64,000 nucleotides of DNA from Alteromonas aestuariivivens (GTDB lineage: Bacteria > Pseudomonadota > Gammaproteobacteria > Enterobacterales > Alteromonadaceae): contig NZ_QRHA01000003.1 in assembly GCF_003367475.1 (NCBI RefSeq), forward strand, positions 300,853 through 364,852. The letters run 5' to 3'. Within the stretch, counting starts at the first letter, position 1. Each line of letters opens with the position of its first letter. Made by a program: the position numbers and the translations under genes. Positions 1 through 8,196 of the stretch are shown here, piece by piece. Under the pieces are notes generated by a model. That model searched no databases and had not been told where the DNA came from. It worked only from the letters and a program-made list of their open reading frames with translations.

Positions 1-1097
1 GGGAGCGACTTGATGATTGTGAAAAGGGTGAATACCTGCCGCTCATTAAGTTGTCAGAACAACAGCAGCAGGCGTTTCTTGACAGCATTCGGCTGGATAA
101 ACAACACGAAGGACGGGATGAATTTTTCCAGACCCACTGGCAGCGCCTCAATGAAATGACCAGTAACCCCACTCTGATGGCACAACTGCTACTGAAAAAT
201 ATGCAGGCCTATCAGCAGGAAGGGTTGATCTATCTTGAAACCCAGGTCAATGTGGCCAACAAATTAAAGCCTGATGGCGAGCACTACTCACCCGAAGCGG
301 CACTGGCAATCTACAAACAAATGCTTGCCAGCCCCGCAGCCAAACAAACCGGGGTAAGGGTAAAATTCCAGTACGCCCTGCTGCGCTTTTTACCGAATGC
401 AGAAGAGCGCCTGCGCTGGATGTACGATTTTGTCGATCGGAACCGAGACATCTACGTCGGCATAAACTTTGTCGGCCGGGAAGACAATGACAAAGGCCAT
501 CCTTTGCGCTTTCTTCCGGTACTCAGAGAACTGCGTCATCAGTACCCCAGTATTCCTCTGGCCATACACGCCGGTGAGGTGGATGAACCCAATGCCCACG
601 TTCGCAATACTTTGTTGCTGGGTGCCAATCGTATCGGCCACGGCCTGAATACCATAACCGATCCGGATACCCTGCTGTTGATGCGACACGGCCCTTACCT
701 TATAGAAATCAATCTGATATCCAATAAACTTCTGGAATACGTGGAAAACTACCGCCAACACCCGTTCCCGGAATATCTGCGCACCGGTATTCCGGTGGCG
801 CTTTCCACTGACGACAGAGGCATGTGGGACAGTAACCTGACAGACGAATATTTTATTGCGGTAAAGCACTTCAACCTTTCCTGGCAGGAACTGGTTACCT
901 TGTCTCGTAATGGTCTTACCCACAGCTTCTTGCCTGAGGAAGAGAAAAATTCTGCGCTAGCGCAATTCCAGTCCAGCCTAGACCGTTTTATTGAGGCCCG
1001 CCTGCAGAATAAAACGCTTGAACAAAGCCCGCCCAAACGCCAGTTTATCTGTGGCCATACCCCCGCCTTATGTGCATTAGCTAACGAAATCCAGTAG
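1..1097 (+). CDS. Adenosine deaminase, ADGF/CECR1-like (5' truncated by window)
   Basis: C-terminal part of an amidohydrolase-fold adenosine deaminase that would convert adenosine to inosine. The reading frame is open from the first bases of the window, so the true start lies upstream; the TTG at 51 is only an internal codon. Visible metal-site and catalytic motifs are IHAGE (about 545-580), IGHGLN and STDDRGMW. The spacing and the long C-terminal helix resemble the growth-factor-like (ADGF/CECR1) deaminases more than cytosolic Add. Such enzymes are often exported, but the signal region is not in view. A second, different deaminase lies at 5057-6049, and a receptor and permeases surround it, which supports a role in nucleoside scavenging. 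Family call is firm; cellular location is inferred. Confidence 0.85.
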   Translation, partial: ERLDDCEKGEYLPLIKLSEQQQQAFLDSIRLDKQHEGRDEFFQTHWQRLNEMTSNPTLMAQLLLKNMQAYQQEGLIYLETQVNVANKLKPDGEHYSPEAALAIYKQMLASPAAKQTGVRVKFQYALLRFLPNAEERLRWMYDFVDRNRDIYVGINFVGREDNDKGHPLRFLPVLRELRHQYPSIPLAIHAGEVDEPNAHVRNTLLLGANRIGHGLNTITDPDTLLLMRHGPYLIEINLISNKLLEYVENYRQHPFPEYLRTGIPVALSTDDRGMWDSNLTDEYFIAVKHFNLSWQELVTLSRNGLTHSFLPEEEKNSALAQFQSSLDRFIEARLQNKTLEQSPPKRQFICGHTPALCALANEIQ

Positions 1098-1113
1098 GTC
1101 TTTTCCCCTGAAG

Positions 1114-1142
1114 GGGGCTGCAAGCTCATCTCTTGCAGCCCC
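1114..1142 (+). terminator. Terminator-like hairpin after the deaminase
   Basis: Perfect 11-bp inverted repeat GGGGCTGCAAG / CTTGCAGCCCC with a 7-nt loop, starting 17 nt after the stop codon. There is no T-run after it, so it may be a weak or Rho-assisted terminator or an mRNA-stabilising hairpin. Confidence 0.5.
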
Positions 1143-1155
1143 TCACACTCCAAAA

Positions 1156-1203
1156 TGCACCAAAATAAGACTAACGCACCCACCATATCACTATTTTGGT
1201 GCG
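1156..1203 (+). promoter_or_regulatory. Two NtrC-like enhancer sites
   Basis: Site A (1156-1172) has a perfect left half TGCACCAAAAT. Site B (1187-1203), TCACTATTTTGGTGC, matches about 14 of 17 positions of the enteric NtrC consensus TGCACTATTTTGGTGCA. Their centres are 31 bp apart, about three helical turns, and they lie about 125-170 bp upstream of the sigma-54 promoter at 1328-1343, the usual enhancer geometry. The outer arms also form a perfect 11-bp inverted repeat (1157-1167 / 1192-1202). Binding by NtrC is an inference from the motif and context. Confidence 0.65.
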
Positions 1204-1306
1204 CCACAAAAACAAACCGGTTAGTTTTCACCCAACAATTTCATTAACAACTTTGTAAAGAATTGAATTATACAATAAAAACAATAGGTTAAAGCCAATC
1301 CCGCAC

Positions 1307-1322
1307 CTGACCATATGGACAG
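1307..1322. promoter_or_regulatory. RutR-type operator upstream of the TonB-dependent receptor
   Basis: CTGACCATATGGACAG, a near-perfect 16-bp palindrome matching 11 of 14 informative positions of the E. coli RutR box TTGACCANNTGGTCAA. It ends 6 bp before the sigma-54 -24 element, so a bound TetR-family repressor would crowd the polymerase. Three similar boxes occur at 6294, 10835 and 11094. Confidence 0.6.
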
Positions 1323-1327
1323 TAATC

Positions 1328-1343
1328 TGGCACAATATCTGCA
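1328..1343 (+). promoter_or_regulatory. Sigma-54 (RpoN) promoter
   Basis: TGGCAC-AATAT-CTGCA: the -24 element is exact and the invariant GG (1329-1330) and GC (1341-1342) are separated by exactly 10 bp. Consensus is TGGCAC-N5-TTGCA. Transcription should start near 1354, about 68 nt upstream of the receptor start codon at 1422. NtrC-like sites lie upstream. Confidence 0.75.
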
Positions 1344-1421
1344 AACTCTGGCAGATAATTCACTAAGTAAATAACCAAAATAGTGCTTTGTGAAAATATT
1401 AAAACTACAGCGAGGAAGAAC

Positions 1422-3821
1422 ATGACACACTCAACATTCACCAAAAGCCCGCTTGCCCGCGCGGTAACACTGGGCCTGATGGTTTTACTGCCAGGTCAGG
1501 CGTTGGCGCAAGAGGCTGAGAGCAAAGCAGCTCAGGAAGGCGCCATCGAGAAAATTGAAGTAACCGGCTCTTTGGGCAGCTTGCCAGGTCAGGATGTTGA
1601 GGCTGTATTCGGCTTTGGCAAATCCATTCTGGAAACTCCACGTTCGGCATCTACCATCTCCGATCTTCAGATGGAACGTTTTAACGTATCCGACATCGAT
1701 GAACTGGTTGCATTTGCCCCCGGTACGTTTACGCAGTCTTTCTTCGGTGTTGCAGGCTCCTTGGATGTGCGGGGAACGCCGGGTGAAGTTTACTTCCGGG
1801 GCGTAAGACGACTGGACAACCCGGGCAACTACCCCACACCAATTGGTGCATCCAGCAGCGTAGATATCGTTCGTGGCCCGGCATCACCAATTTATGGTCC
1901 GGCCAAAATTGGTGGCTACCTGAACTTCAATCCTAAGTCAGCCAAAGTTGGCCGCGGTGCCTATATTGAAGAGCCAACAGGCGCAATGTCTTACACCACC
2001 GGCTCCTGGGACAAAAATATTGTCTCCGCCGAAGTAGGTGGCCCTGGCAAAGTAACAGGCAAAGACTTCGGTTACTACATCTACGCAGAAGTAGAAAATT
2101 CTGATTCTTACTACAGAAACAGTAAAACTGACCAGTCAGTAGTACAAGCCGCTTTTGATATGGAGTTAACTGACAGTCTGAGTATTGAATTTGGTGGTAT
2201 GTACCATAAATACGATGGTAACCAAAACGCTGGATGGAACCGCCTGACCCAAGACCTTATCGACCACGGCACCTACATTACCGGTGACGCCAAGCCTCTT
2301 GATGCTAATGGTGACGGCAGCATTGATCACTTTGAATATTTTGCTGGTGGTTTGTTTGTAGGCGGTATCGATGCACAGACTGAAGACGGTTCAAGCTTCG
2401 GTGACTCTCTGGCACTGGTCAATGTCGGAACAACTAAGCTTGGGCGTGACCAAACTCTTATTGCAGCTGACGACGTATTGGCTAACGAAGTAACTACTCT
2501 TTACTTTGACACTATTTATTACTCAGACAGTGGCTGGGAAGTCAAAAACCAGCTGTTTTATGAAAGCTACGAGAACCTCAATGAAAATGCCTATGGCTTC
2601 TCTCAGTTCCATGATGCTTTTGTAGTAGAAGACAAAATTGTTGTTGCTACCGAGTTTGAAACCGACAGCTTGTATGCTCAGTTCCAAATTTCACCTTCCG
2701 TTCGCTATACGGATTTTGAAAGTGGTGATGACTTTATCAATGAATACTTTGACCGTAGAGATTTGACCGGTCCATCAACTGCACTTGACAGACGTTTGTT
2801 GGCAACTCGAGCAGGCTGGGGTTACTCCAACTATGATAAGGGCAACTACCTCAACCTGGGCTTGGCGGCCATGACCGACCTGACCTGGGAATCAGGGCTG
2901 AGTCTGGTACTGGGTGTGCGTTATGATTCCGTTGACGTTGAAAGTACAACACCCGGCGGCATAACTCTGTTTGACGGTGACGAAGACATCACTGCAGAAG
3001 ACAAAGAAGATGGAATTTCCTGGAATGCCAGTATTTCCTACAAAACTCCATTTGGCTTAATCCCTTACATTACAGCCGCTGAGCAGGTTACCATTGTAGC
3101 TGGCCAGGGTGCCAACATCGATGTTGAAAATATCCCTGGCGGATACTTTGATACGTCAGAGTTGTTCGAATACGGTGTCAAAGGTTCATTTCTGGATGAC
3201 AGCCTGTACTTTGCGTTATCCATTTACGAGCAAGAACGTACTGACATCAACGCTCAGTCCAGCGTAACAAACAATACCACCAACAACGAAGGTACCGAGT
3301 TTGAACTGCGTTGGGTTGTGAATGAGCAATTAGTCCTTACAGCAGTTTACACCAATATCGAAGTAACCAACCTGACTGTGCTTGATGGCGGCGGTTTCCA
3401 ATTCGGCTTCTTCGGTGCAGAGGACTTCCCGAACATCGACGATCCCTCAATCTTTTTTGGTGGAACGCCTAACGGTAACACTGCCTATGCGAACACAGGG
3501 GCTGTTAAAGCAGGTATTCCAGAAAACACCTACGGTCTGACCGCAACCTATGACTTCCAGAACGGTTACGCCGCTAGCGTCAGTGTCATCGACGTAGATG
3601 AAGTTGCTTCAGGTTTCTCAGGTGCGGTAACGTTACCTTCTTATACTTTGGTGAACGCTGGTTTGTCATACCAGACCGAATCCTGGGGTGTAAACTTGAC
3701 GGTTAAAAACCTGACGAATGAAGAGTATTTCCGCTCTAATTTCCCAGATTTGTTTGGAACCGCAATCGTACTTCCTGAGTTGCCTCGTCACTGGAATGCG
3801 AAATTTAACTACAAATTCTAA
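1422..3821 (+). CDS. TonB-dependent outer-membrane receptor, probable purine/nucleoside uptake
   Basis: 799-residue TonB-dependent receptor. Start chosen at ATG 1422 because GAGGAAG lies 4-9 nt upstream and a clear signal peptide follows (cleavage after about residue 29, GQALA/QE); the in-frame TTG at 1383 would add 13 unsupported residues. The plug domain (about residues 35-190) carries IEVTGS and VDIVRGPASPIYGP; the rest is a 22-strand-type barrel ending in aromatic Phe (KFNYKF). Its place between an adenosine deaminase and a nucleoside-binding lipoprotein, and the NtrC/sigma-54/RutR-like promoter elements, suggest import of purines or nucleosides across the outer membrane under nitrogen limitation. 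The substrate is inference; the receptor call is firm. Confidence 0.9.
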   Translation: MTHSTFTKSPLARAVTLGLMVLLPGQALAQEAESKAAQEGAIEKIEVTGSLGSLPGQDVEAVFGFGKSILETPRSASTISDLQMERFNVSDIDELVAFAPGTFTQSFFGVAGSLDVRGTPGEVYFRGVRRLDNPGNYPTPIGASSSVDIVRGPASPIYGPAKIGGYLNFNPKSAKVGRGAYIEEPTGAMSYTTGSWDKNIVSAEVGGPGKVTGKDFGYYIYAEVENSDSYYRNSKTDQSVVQAAFDMELTDSLSIEFGGMYHKYDGNQNAGWNRLTQDLIDHGTYITGDAKPLDANGDGSIDHFEYFAGGLFVGGIDAQTEDGSSFGDSLALVNVGTTKLGRDQTLIAADDVLANEVTTLYFDTIYYSDSGWEVKNQLFYESYENLNENAYGFSQFHDAFVVEDKIVVATEFETDSLYAQFQISPSVRYTDFESGDDFINEYFDRRDLTGPSTALDRRLLATRAGWGYSNYDKGNYLNLGLAAMTDLTWESGLSLVLGVRYDSVDVESTTPGGITLFDGDEDITAEDKEDGISWNASISYKTPFGLIPYITAAEQVTIVAGQGANIDVENIPGGYFDTSELFEYGVKGSFLDDSLYFALSIYEQERTDINAQSSVTNNTTNNEGTEFELRWVVNEQLVLTAVYTNIEVTNLTVLDGGGFQFGFFGAEDFPNIDDPSIFFGGTPNGNTAYANTGAVKAGIPENTYGLTATYDFQNGYAASVSVIDVDEVASGFSGAVTLPSYTLVNAGLSYQTESWGVNLTVKNLTNEEYFRSNFPDLFGTAIVLPELPRHWNAKFNYKF

Positions 3822-3899
3822 CCAAATTTTGCTGTAACATTGCAACGGCATAAACCGTCATGGTTTATGCCGTTTTGTTTTATTAATGGAGTATTCATC

Positions 3900-5009
3900 A
3901 TGCCAAGATTCGTGCCTTTGTGGGCGCTGCTGACTCTCTGCGTCAGCCTGCTATCCGGTTGCCAGAGCGACCAGTCAACATCCGCAGCCCATTCCCCTGC
4001 CCCGCTAAAAGTGAAAGCTGTGGTCGTCACCATGTTTGAAATAGGTGAAGATACCGGCGACAAAGCCGGTGAATTTCAGATGTGGAAAGAGCGCTACGGG
4101 CTGGATACGGTATATCCGTTCCCACAATCCTTCCACGACATCCACGTGAATGAAGAAAAAGGCGTACTCGCTATTGTCACCGGCATGGGCATTGCCCGCG
4201 CCACTGCGGCAATCATGGCGCTGGGGCTGGATCCAAGATTCGACTTGACCGAAGCCTACTGGCTGGTCGCTGGCATTGCCGGTATTGACCCTGCCGACGG
4301 TACCATTGGCTCTGCCGTGTGGGCCGACTACCTGATCGACGGTGACCTGGCCCATCAGATTGACGGGCGCGAAATTCCTGAAGACTGGTCAACCGGTTAT
4401 TTCCCGCTATTTGCTAATGAACCCTATCAACAACCGGAAGATGGCAGTGCGCCGCAGGCACATAATGGTGAAATGTACCAGTTGAATGCCAATTTGGTTA
4501 ACTGGGCCTATCAGCTCACTGAGTCACTAACCCTTATGGACACACACGGTATGGAGGCGCTGCGCAGCCGCTACACCGCGCATCCGAAAGCCATGCAAAC
4601 CCCAATTGTGATGAAGGGCGCGCAAATGGCCTCTTCAACGTTCTGGCATGGTGAACTGTTCAATCAGTGGGCCAACGACTGGACCAAATACTGGACCAAC
4701 GGTAATGGCAACTTCATGACATCCGGTATGGAAGACACCGGCAGTTATCAGGCTATGATTTACCTGGATCGCGCCGGTAAGGTCGACAAGCAGCGTTTTC
4801 TTGTCTTGCGCACGGCGAGTAATTTCACCATGCAGCCTCCTGGCCTGACTGCAGCTGAAAACCTCAAGATGGAAAGCTCTGGTGAAGGCTATGCGGGCAT
4901 GGTCCCGTCACTGGAAGCAGCTTATCTGGTTGGCAGCACCGTTGTCGACGAACTGGTAAACAACTGGGCTAAATATCAGACTCAGTTACCCCTGCCTGCT
5001 GCGGAATAA
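3900..5009 (+). CDS. Lipoprotein of the purine nucleoside permease (NUP) family
   Basis: 369-residue predicted lipoprotein. ATG 3900 is preceded by GGAG and begins a lipoprotein signal peptide with lipobox LLSGC (Cys21, followed by Gln, so outer-membrane sorting is expected). The mature part matches the family named after Candida nucleoside permease NUP (PF06516), with the hallmark stretches VVVTMFEIGED, IVTGMGIARA and AYWLVAGIAGIDP. That family shares the purine-nucleoside-phosphorylase fold, and no transmembrane helices are visible here, so a periplasmic nucleoside-binding or nucleoside-cleaving role is more plausible than a channel. It follows the TonB receptor by 78 bp and is probably co-transcribed with it. 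Confidence 0.85.
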   Translation: MPRFVPLWALLTLCVSLLSGCQSDQSTSAAHSPAPLKVKAVVVTMFEIGEDTGDKAGEFQMWKERYGLDTVYPFPQSFHDIHVNEEKGVLAIVTGMGIARATAAIMALGLDPRFDLTEAYWLVAGIAGIDPADGTIGSAVWADYLIDGDLAHQIDGREIPEDWSTGYFPLFANEPYQQPEDGSAPQAHNGEMYQLNANLVNWAYQLTESLTLMDTHGMEALRSRYTAHPKAMQTPIVMKGAQMASSTFWHGELFNQWANDWTKYWTNGNGNFMTSGMEDTGSYQAMIYLDRAGKVDKQRFLVLRTASNFTMQPPGLTAAENLKMESSGEGYAGMVPSLEAAYLVGSTVVDELVNNWAKYQTQLPLPAAE

Positions 5010-5017
5010 GGTTTTTT

Positions 5018-5041
5018 GGGGCAGGCTTGAGCCTGCTCCCC
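5018..5041. terminator. Hairpin between convergent genes
   Basis: GGGGCAGGCT..AGCCTGCTCCCC forms a stem with a 2-nt bulge between the lipoprotein gene and the convergent deaminase gene. A T-run precedes it on the + strand rather than following it, so terminator function is uncertain. Confidence 0.4.
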
Positions 5042-5056
5042 TGTTACCCCTGCACA

Positions 5057-6049
5057 TCAGGGCGTGAGCGTGTTAATCCACTTCTGTTTAATTGAATCAT
5101 CCAGAAAACTGGCTTTAAAGCTGTTGATGGCCAATTGGCGCAACTGCACTTCTGTCATATCCAAAGCATCACAAAGAGCCTGATAATTGGCATTTAACTG
5201 ACCACCAAAATACGCAGGGTCATCTGAGTTTACCGTTACCAGCAGCCCCTCCTCCAACAACCGAAGAATATTGTGCTGCTGCATCGCACTGATAACCCGA
5301 AGTTTGAGATTACTCAATGGGCAAACCGTCAGCGGGAGCTGACGCATCTTGATGTAAGCCATTAATTCGGTGTCTTCCTCACAGCGCACCCCATGGTCGA
5401 TTCGATCAACCCCTAACAGCTTGATGGCCTGCCAGATGTACTCAGGTGGCCCCTCTTCACCGGCGTGAGCAACACACTTAAACCCCAGCTCCCGCGCCCT
5501 GGCGAACACACGCTCAAATTTTGATGGCGGGTTTCCCACTTCGGAACTGTCAAGACCGACAGCGGTTATGTGTGCATAGTAAGGCTTTGCAAACTCCAGG
5601 GTATCCATGGCCTCTTCTTCGCTCAGGTGGCGCAGGAAGCTCATGATCAGCATTGCACTCATGCCCCACTGTGATTCGGCATCCTTAATGGCGCGCAAAA
5701 AACCGGGCATAAATACCTCAAAGCCCACGCCCCGCTCGGTGTGCGTTTGAGGGTCAAACATAATTTCTGCATGCACAATATTCTGTTCACGGCAGCGGCA
5801 CAGGTAACGCCACATCAACTGATAAAAATCCTCCTCATCCCTGAGTACACTAGCCCCCTGGTAGTAAATATCCAGAAAGCTCTGCAAGTCTTCAAACTGA
5901 TACGCCGCCCTGATTTCCTCTACACTCTGGTACGGTAAGGAAACCTGATGTTTGCTGGCCAGTTGCCATAAAAGTTCAGGCTCCAGGCTGCCTTCAATGT
6001 GCAAATGCAATTCGGCTTTAGGTAATTGACTGATTGTCTCTGTATTCAT
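5057..6049 (-). CDS. Adenine deaminase (Add-like, type 2)
   Basis: 330-residue amidohydrolase of the adenosine/adenine deaminase family. Metal and catalytic motifs are [10 protein letters not shown] near the N terminus, HAGEEGPP around residue 200, RIDHGV, and SDDPAYF around residue 278. The segment CPLSNLKL is the signature that separates adenine deaminases (yeast Aah1, Pseudomonas PA0148 type) from adenosine deaminases, so the likely reaction is adenine to hypoxanthine plus ammonia. It is transcribed divergently from the purine permease across a 313-bp region with NtrC-like and RutR-like sites. Many annotations will call it adenosine deaminase; the motif argues otherwise. Confidence 0.8.
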   Translation of the reverse strand: MNTETISQLPKAELHLHIEGSLEPELLWQLASKHQVSLPYQSVEEIRAAYQFEDLQSFLDIYYQGASVLRDEEDFYQLMWRYLCRCREQNIVHAEIMFDPQTHTERGVGFEVFMPGFLRAIKDAESQWGMSAMLIMSFLRHLSEEEAMDTLEFAKPYYAHITAVGLDSSEVGNPPSKFERVFARARELGFKCVAHAGEEGPPEYIWQAIKLLGVDRIDHGVRCEEDTELMAYIKMRQLPLTVCPLSNLKLRVISAMQQHNILRLLEEGLLVTVNSDDPAYFGGQLNANYQALCDALDMTEVQLRQLAINSFKASFLDDSIKQKWINTLTP

Positions 6050-6074
6050 TCAAACCTCTCTTGGGCTACCCCTT

Positions 6075-6110
6075 AGCACCAATCTAATGCACGCTCACAA
6101 TTTCGGTGCA
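6075..6110. promoter_or_regulatory. Two tandem NtrC-like sites
   Basis: AGCACCAATCTAATGCA (6075-6091) and CTCACAATTTCGGTGCA (6094-6110) each keep most outer contacts of the NtrC consensus TGCACCANNNTGGTGCA. They are 19 bp apart centre to centre. Weaker than the pair at 1156-1203, but in the same functional setting. Confidence 0.45.
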
Positions 6111-6293
6111 AAAGATTGGCAAAACTATGATAGCCTTAAACAAAATGTCATCGACAATGGCCCCAACCAAGGGGAAAGCTGCAAATTTTAGGCATGCGGA
6201 GCAACAATTTGCCTGATTAATGAGCACTGAAACCCGGTTCGATGACCGCTAAAGCAGTAATAACACAAATCAGGCCCGTTGCGCACCCGAAAG

Positions 6294-6309
6294 CTGACTA
6301 TGTGGTCAG
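6294..6309. promoter_or_regulatory. RutR-type operator upstream of the purine permease
   Basis: CTGACTATGTGGTCAG, a palindrome with one mismatched pair that matches 11 of 14 informative positions of the RutR box. It ends 53 bp before the permease start at 6363, which also argues against any start codon further upstream. Confidence 0.65.
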
Positions 6310-6362
6310 GTAATTGCTTTATGCAGGATGACAATAATAAATCCCATCAATTGAGAGCAACC

Positions 6363-7697
6363 ATGTCTTCAAACGCACTAATTGAACGAATATTCAAACT
6401 TCAGGAACACGGAACAACCATTAAGACTGAAGTGATAGCCGGCCTGACTACCTTTGCCGCCATGTCTTACATTCTGGTGGTCAACCCCAGCATTCTAGGC
6501 CTCAGCGGAATGCCGGTTGAAGGGCTTATCACAGTGACGGCGCTTGCGGCCTGCCTTGGCACGCTGCTGATGGCTGCCCTGACCAATTACCCCATTGCCA
6601 TGGCACCAGGGATGGGGCTTAACGCCTTCTTTGCCTTCACAATCTGTATGACACGGGAAATGCCATGGGAAGCGGCCTTGGGCATCGTTTTCTGGAATGG
6701 CATTCTGTTTCTGATGCTGACACTGACTGGCATTCGAACCAAAATTGCCGAGGCAATTCCGGCGGAACTTAAAATCGGTGTTCAGTGCGGTATTGGATTG
6801 TTCATCGCGTTCATCGGTTTAAAGAATGCCGGCCTTATCGTGGACCATCCCGCCACGTTTGTAACCATTGGTGATCTGTCTCACCCTCCCGTATTACTTG
6901 CTCTGGCTGGTATTATTCTGACTGTGATCATGGTAATGAAGCGGGTGACTGGCGCCATTCTGGTGTCTATTGTGGTACTCACGCTGATTGGGTATTTCAT
7001 CCCCACAGAATCCGGATTCCTGACGGCTCACCCCGATGCCGTTGTAGGTATGCCTGACAGCATTTCCGATACATTTTTGGCTATGGACATCTGGTACCCC
7101 ATCGATAACTTTTCACAAACCTGGGACCTGATATTTGCCCTGATGTTTGTCAACATGTTCGATACCATTGGTACCCTGATTGGGGTATCGCGCAACGCCA
7201 ATCTGCTGGATGAAAACGGCCGCCTGCCCAAAATTGGCAGCGCCATGACCGCCGATGCTTCGGCCAGCGTAGTGGGTGCGGCGTTGGGTACCTCGCCTGT
7301 CACCAGTTACGTTGAATCTGCAGCGGGCGTATCTGCAGGTGGCCGCACTGGCCTCACCGCAGTAGTTGTTGCCCTGTGTTTCGTCGGCGCTTTGTTCCTG
7401 ACCCCGTTGATGAAAGTCATACCACTGATGGCAACAACCCCGGCGCTGATAATGGTGGGTATTCTGATGATGGAATCCATCCGCCAACTTGATTTTGACG
7501 ATTTAGGCGCACTGGCCACCACATTCGTCGCCCTGATTGCCATGCCGCTGACCTTCAGTATCAGTGAGGGCATCGCGCTGGGATTCATCACCTACACCGC
7601 TGTTATGGTCGGTTCCGGCCGGTTCCGCCAGGTTAGCCTGATTACCTATATGCTGGCTGCCCTGTTCGTACTCCGGTACCTGTTTGATTTGAAATAG
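6363..7697 (+). CDS. AzgA-family purine permease (adenine/guanine/hypoxanthine)
   Basis: 444-residue inner-membrane permease of the AzgA branch of the NCS2 superfamily, importing purine bases by proton symport. The N terminus LIERIFKLQEHGTTIKTEV, then AGLTTFAAMSYILVVNPSIL, PIAMAPGMGLNAFFAF and the later GTSPVTSYVESAAG are family hallmarks; about a dozen hydrophobic helices follow one another. ATG 6363 was chosen because AzgA homology begins there and a RutR-like box lies at 6294-6309; longer in-frame starts (6279, 6321) would put the operator or its edge inside the gene. The substrate within the purine bases cannot be fixed from sequence. A divergent adenine deaminase suggests adenine and hypoxanthine. 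Confidence 0.9.
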   Translation: MSSNALIERIFKLQEHGTTIKTEVIAGLTTFAAMSYILVVNPSILGLSGMPVEGLITVTALAACLGTLLMAALTNYPIAMAPGMGLNAFFAFTICMTREMPWEAALGIVFWNGILFLMLTLTGIRTKIAEAIPAELKIGVQCGIGLFIAFIGLKNAGLIVDHPATFVTIGDLSHPPVLLALAGIILTVIMVMKRVTGAILVSIVVLTLIGYFIPTESGFLTAHPDAVVGMPDSISDTFLAMDIWYPIDNFSQTWDLIFALMFVNMFDTIGTLIGVSRNANLLDENGRLPKIGSAMTADASASVVGAALGTSPVTSYVESAAGVSAGGRTGLTAVVVALCFVGALFLTPLMKVIPLMATTPALIMVGILMMESIRQLDFDDLGALATTFVALIAMPLTFSISEGIALGFITYTAVMVGSGRFRQVSLITYMLAALFVLRYLFDLK

Positions 7698-7722
7698 GCT
7701 CAATTCCTGTCGAGCCATATGG

Positions 7723-7991
7723 CTAGGGAGTGTTTATCTTTGTGCATTGTTTATGCAGTCAGTCATTATTGCGCCAGACAATCACAAATGAGTGAGGTTT
7801 AGCGGGCCTAAATGAACGAATTTGTGGGCAGTATGGCGCAATAATGGCCACTGCCCAACGGGTTGAAGCTAAAATGACCGATAACCGCGTTGTCGCTGAC
7901 TTATTGGATTGCCAAACTGCGTCACCGACGCCTTGTTCTCAGCCATTTTAGTTTCCAACATAAATAATGAACAAAGATAAACACTCCCTAG
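7723..7991. mobile_element. MITE-like element 1
   Basis: About 269 bp flanked by CTAG on both sides, with 33-bp terminal inverted repeats differing at two positions (each begins CTAGGGAGTGTTTATCTTTG). Inside are further inverted repeats, for example CATTATTGCGCC / GGCGCAATAATG, so the whole element can fold. There is no coding capacity. CTAG duplication and GG-starting ends resemble IS5-group targets, so it is probably a non-autonomous derivative of such an IS; the parent is not in the window. Confidence 0.75.
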
Positions 7992-8196
7992 GGCCTGTTG
8001 ATCTTTACTGTTCAAAATTTGTTCTCTCTGAGTGGTTTCAGGGCAAGGCGAGAGTCATGAAGCTTAGTCAGCTAAGTAAATGGCGAGCAACGCAGCCATG
8101 GAAGCACTCAGAGTGAACCCGAAGGGCAGCGTTTGTCGCGCTTTTGTGCAAGGCAACTCGTTGCAAAATTGAACACCAAAGATCAACAGGCCCTAG
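7988..8196. mobile_element. MITE-like element 2, abutting element 1
   Basis: About 209 bp with terminal inverted repeats of about 28 bp (CTAGGGCCTGTTGATCTTT at the left, its exact complement at the right, then TGTTCAA matching after a 2-bp mismatch). It shares its left CTAG (7988-7991) with element 1 and ends in CTAG at 8193-8196. No gene inside. The ends differ from element 1 beyond CTAGGG, so a different parent IS is likely. Confidence 0.75.

Larger units (their letters stand above)
6050..6362. other. Divergent regulatory region, adenine deaminase / AzgA permease
   Basis: 313 bp without a gene. It holds two NtrC-like sites (6075-6110), a spaced 8-bp inverted repeat GCCTGATT (6211-6218) / AATCAGGC (6268-6275), and a RutR-type box (6294-6309). 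No convincing sigma-54 promoter was found; a GG-N10-GC spacing at 6236-6249 matches the consensus poorly. Confidence 0.6.

Noticed and set aside
6198..6212. Second GG...GC pair near AzgA
   Set aside because: Spacing is 11 rather than 10 bp and the flanks do not match sigma-54 consensus.
6236..6249. GG-N10-GC spacing suggestive of a sigma-54 promoter before AzgA
   Set aside because: Only the spacing fits; CGGTTC and CCGCT match the -24 and -12 consensus poorly.
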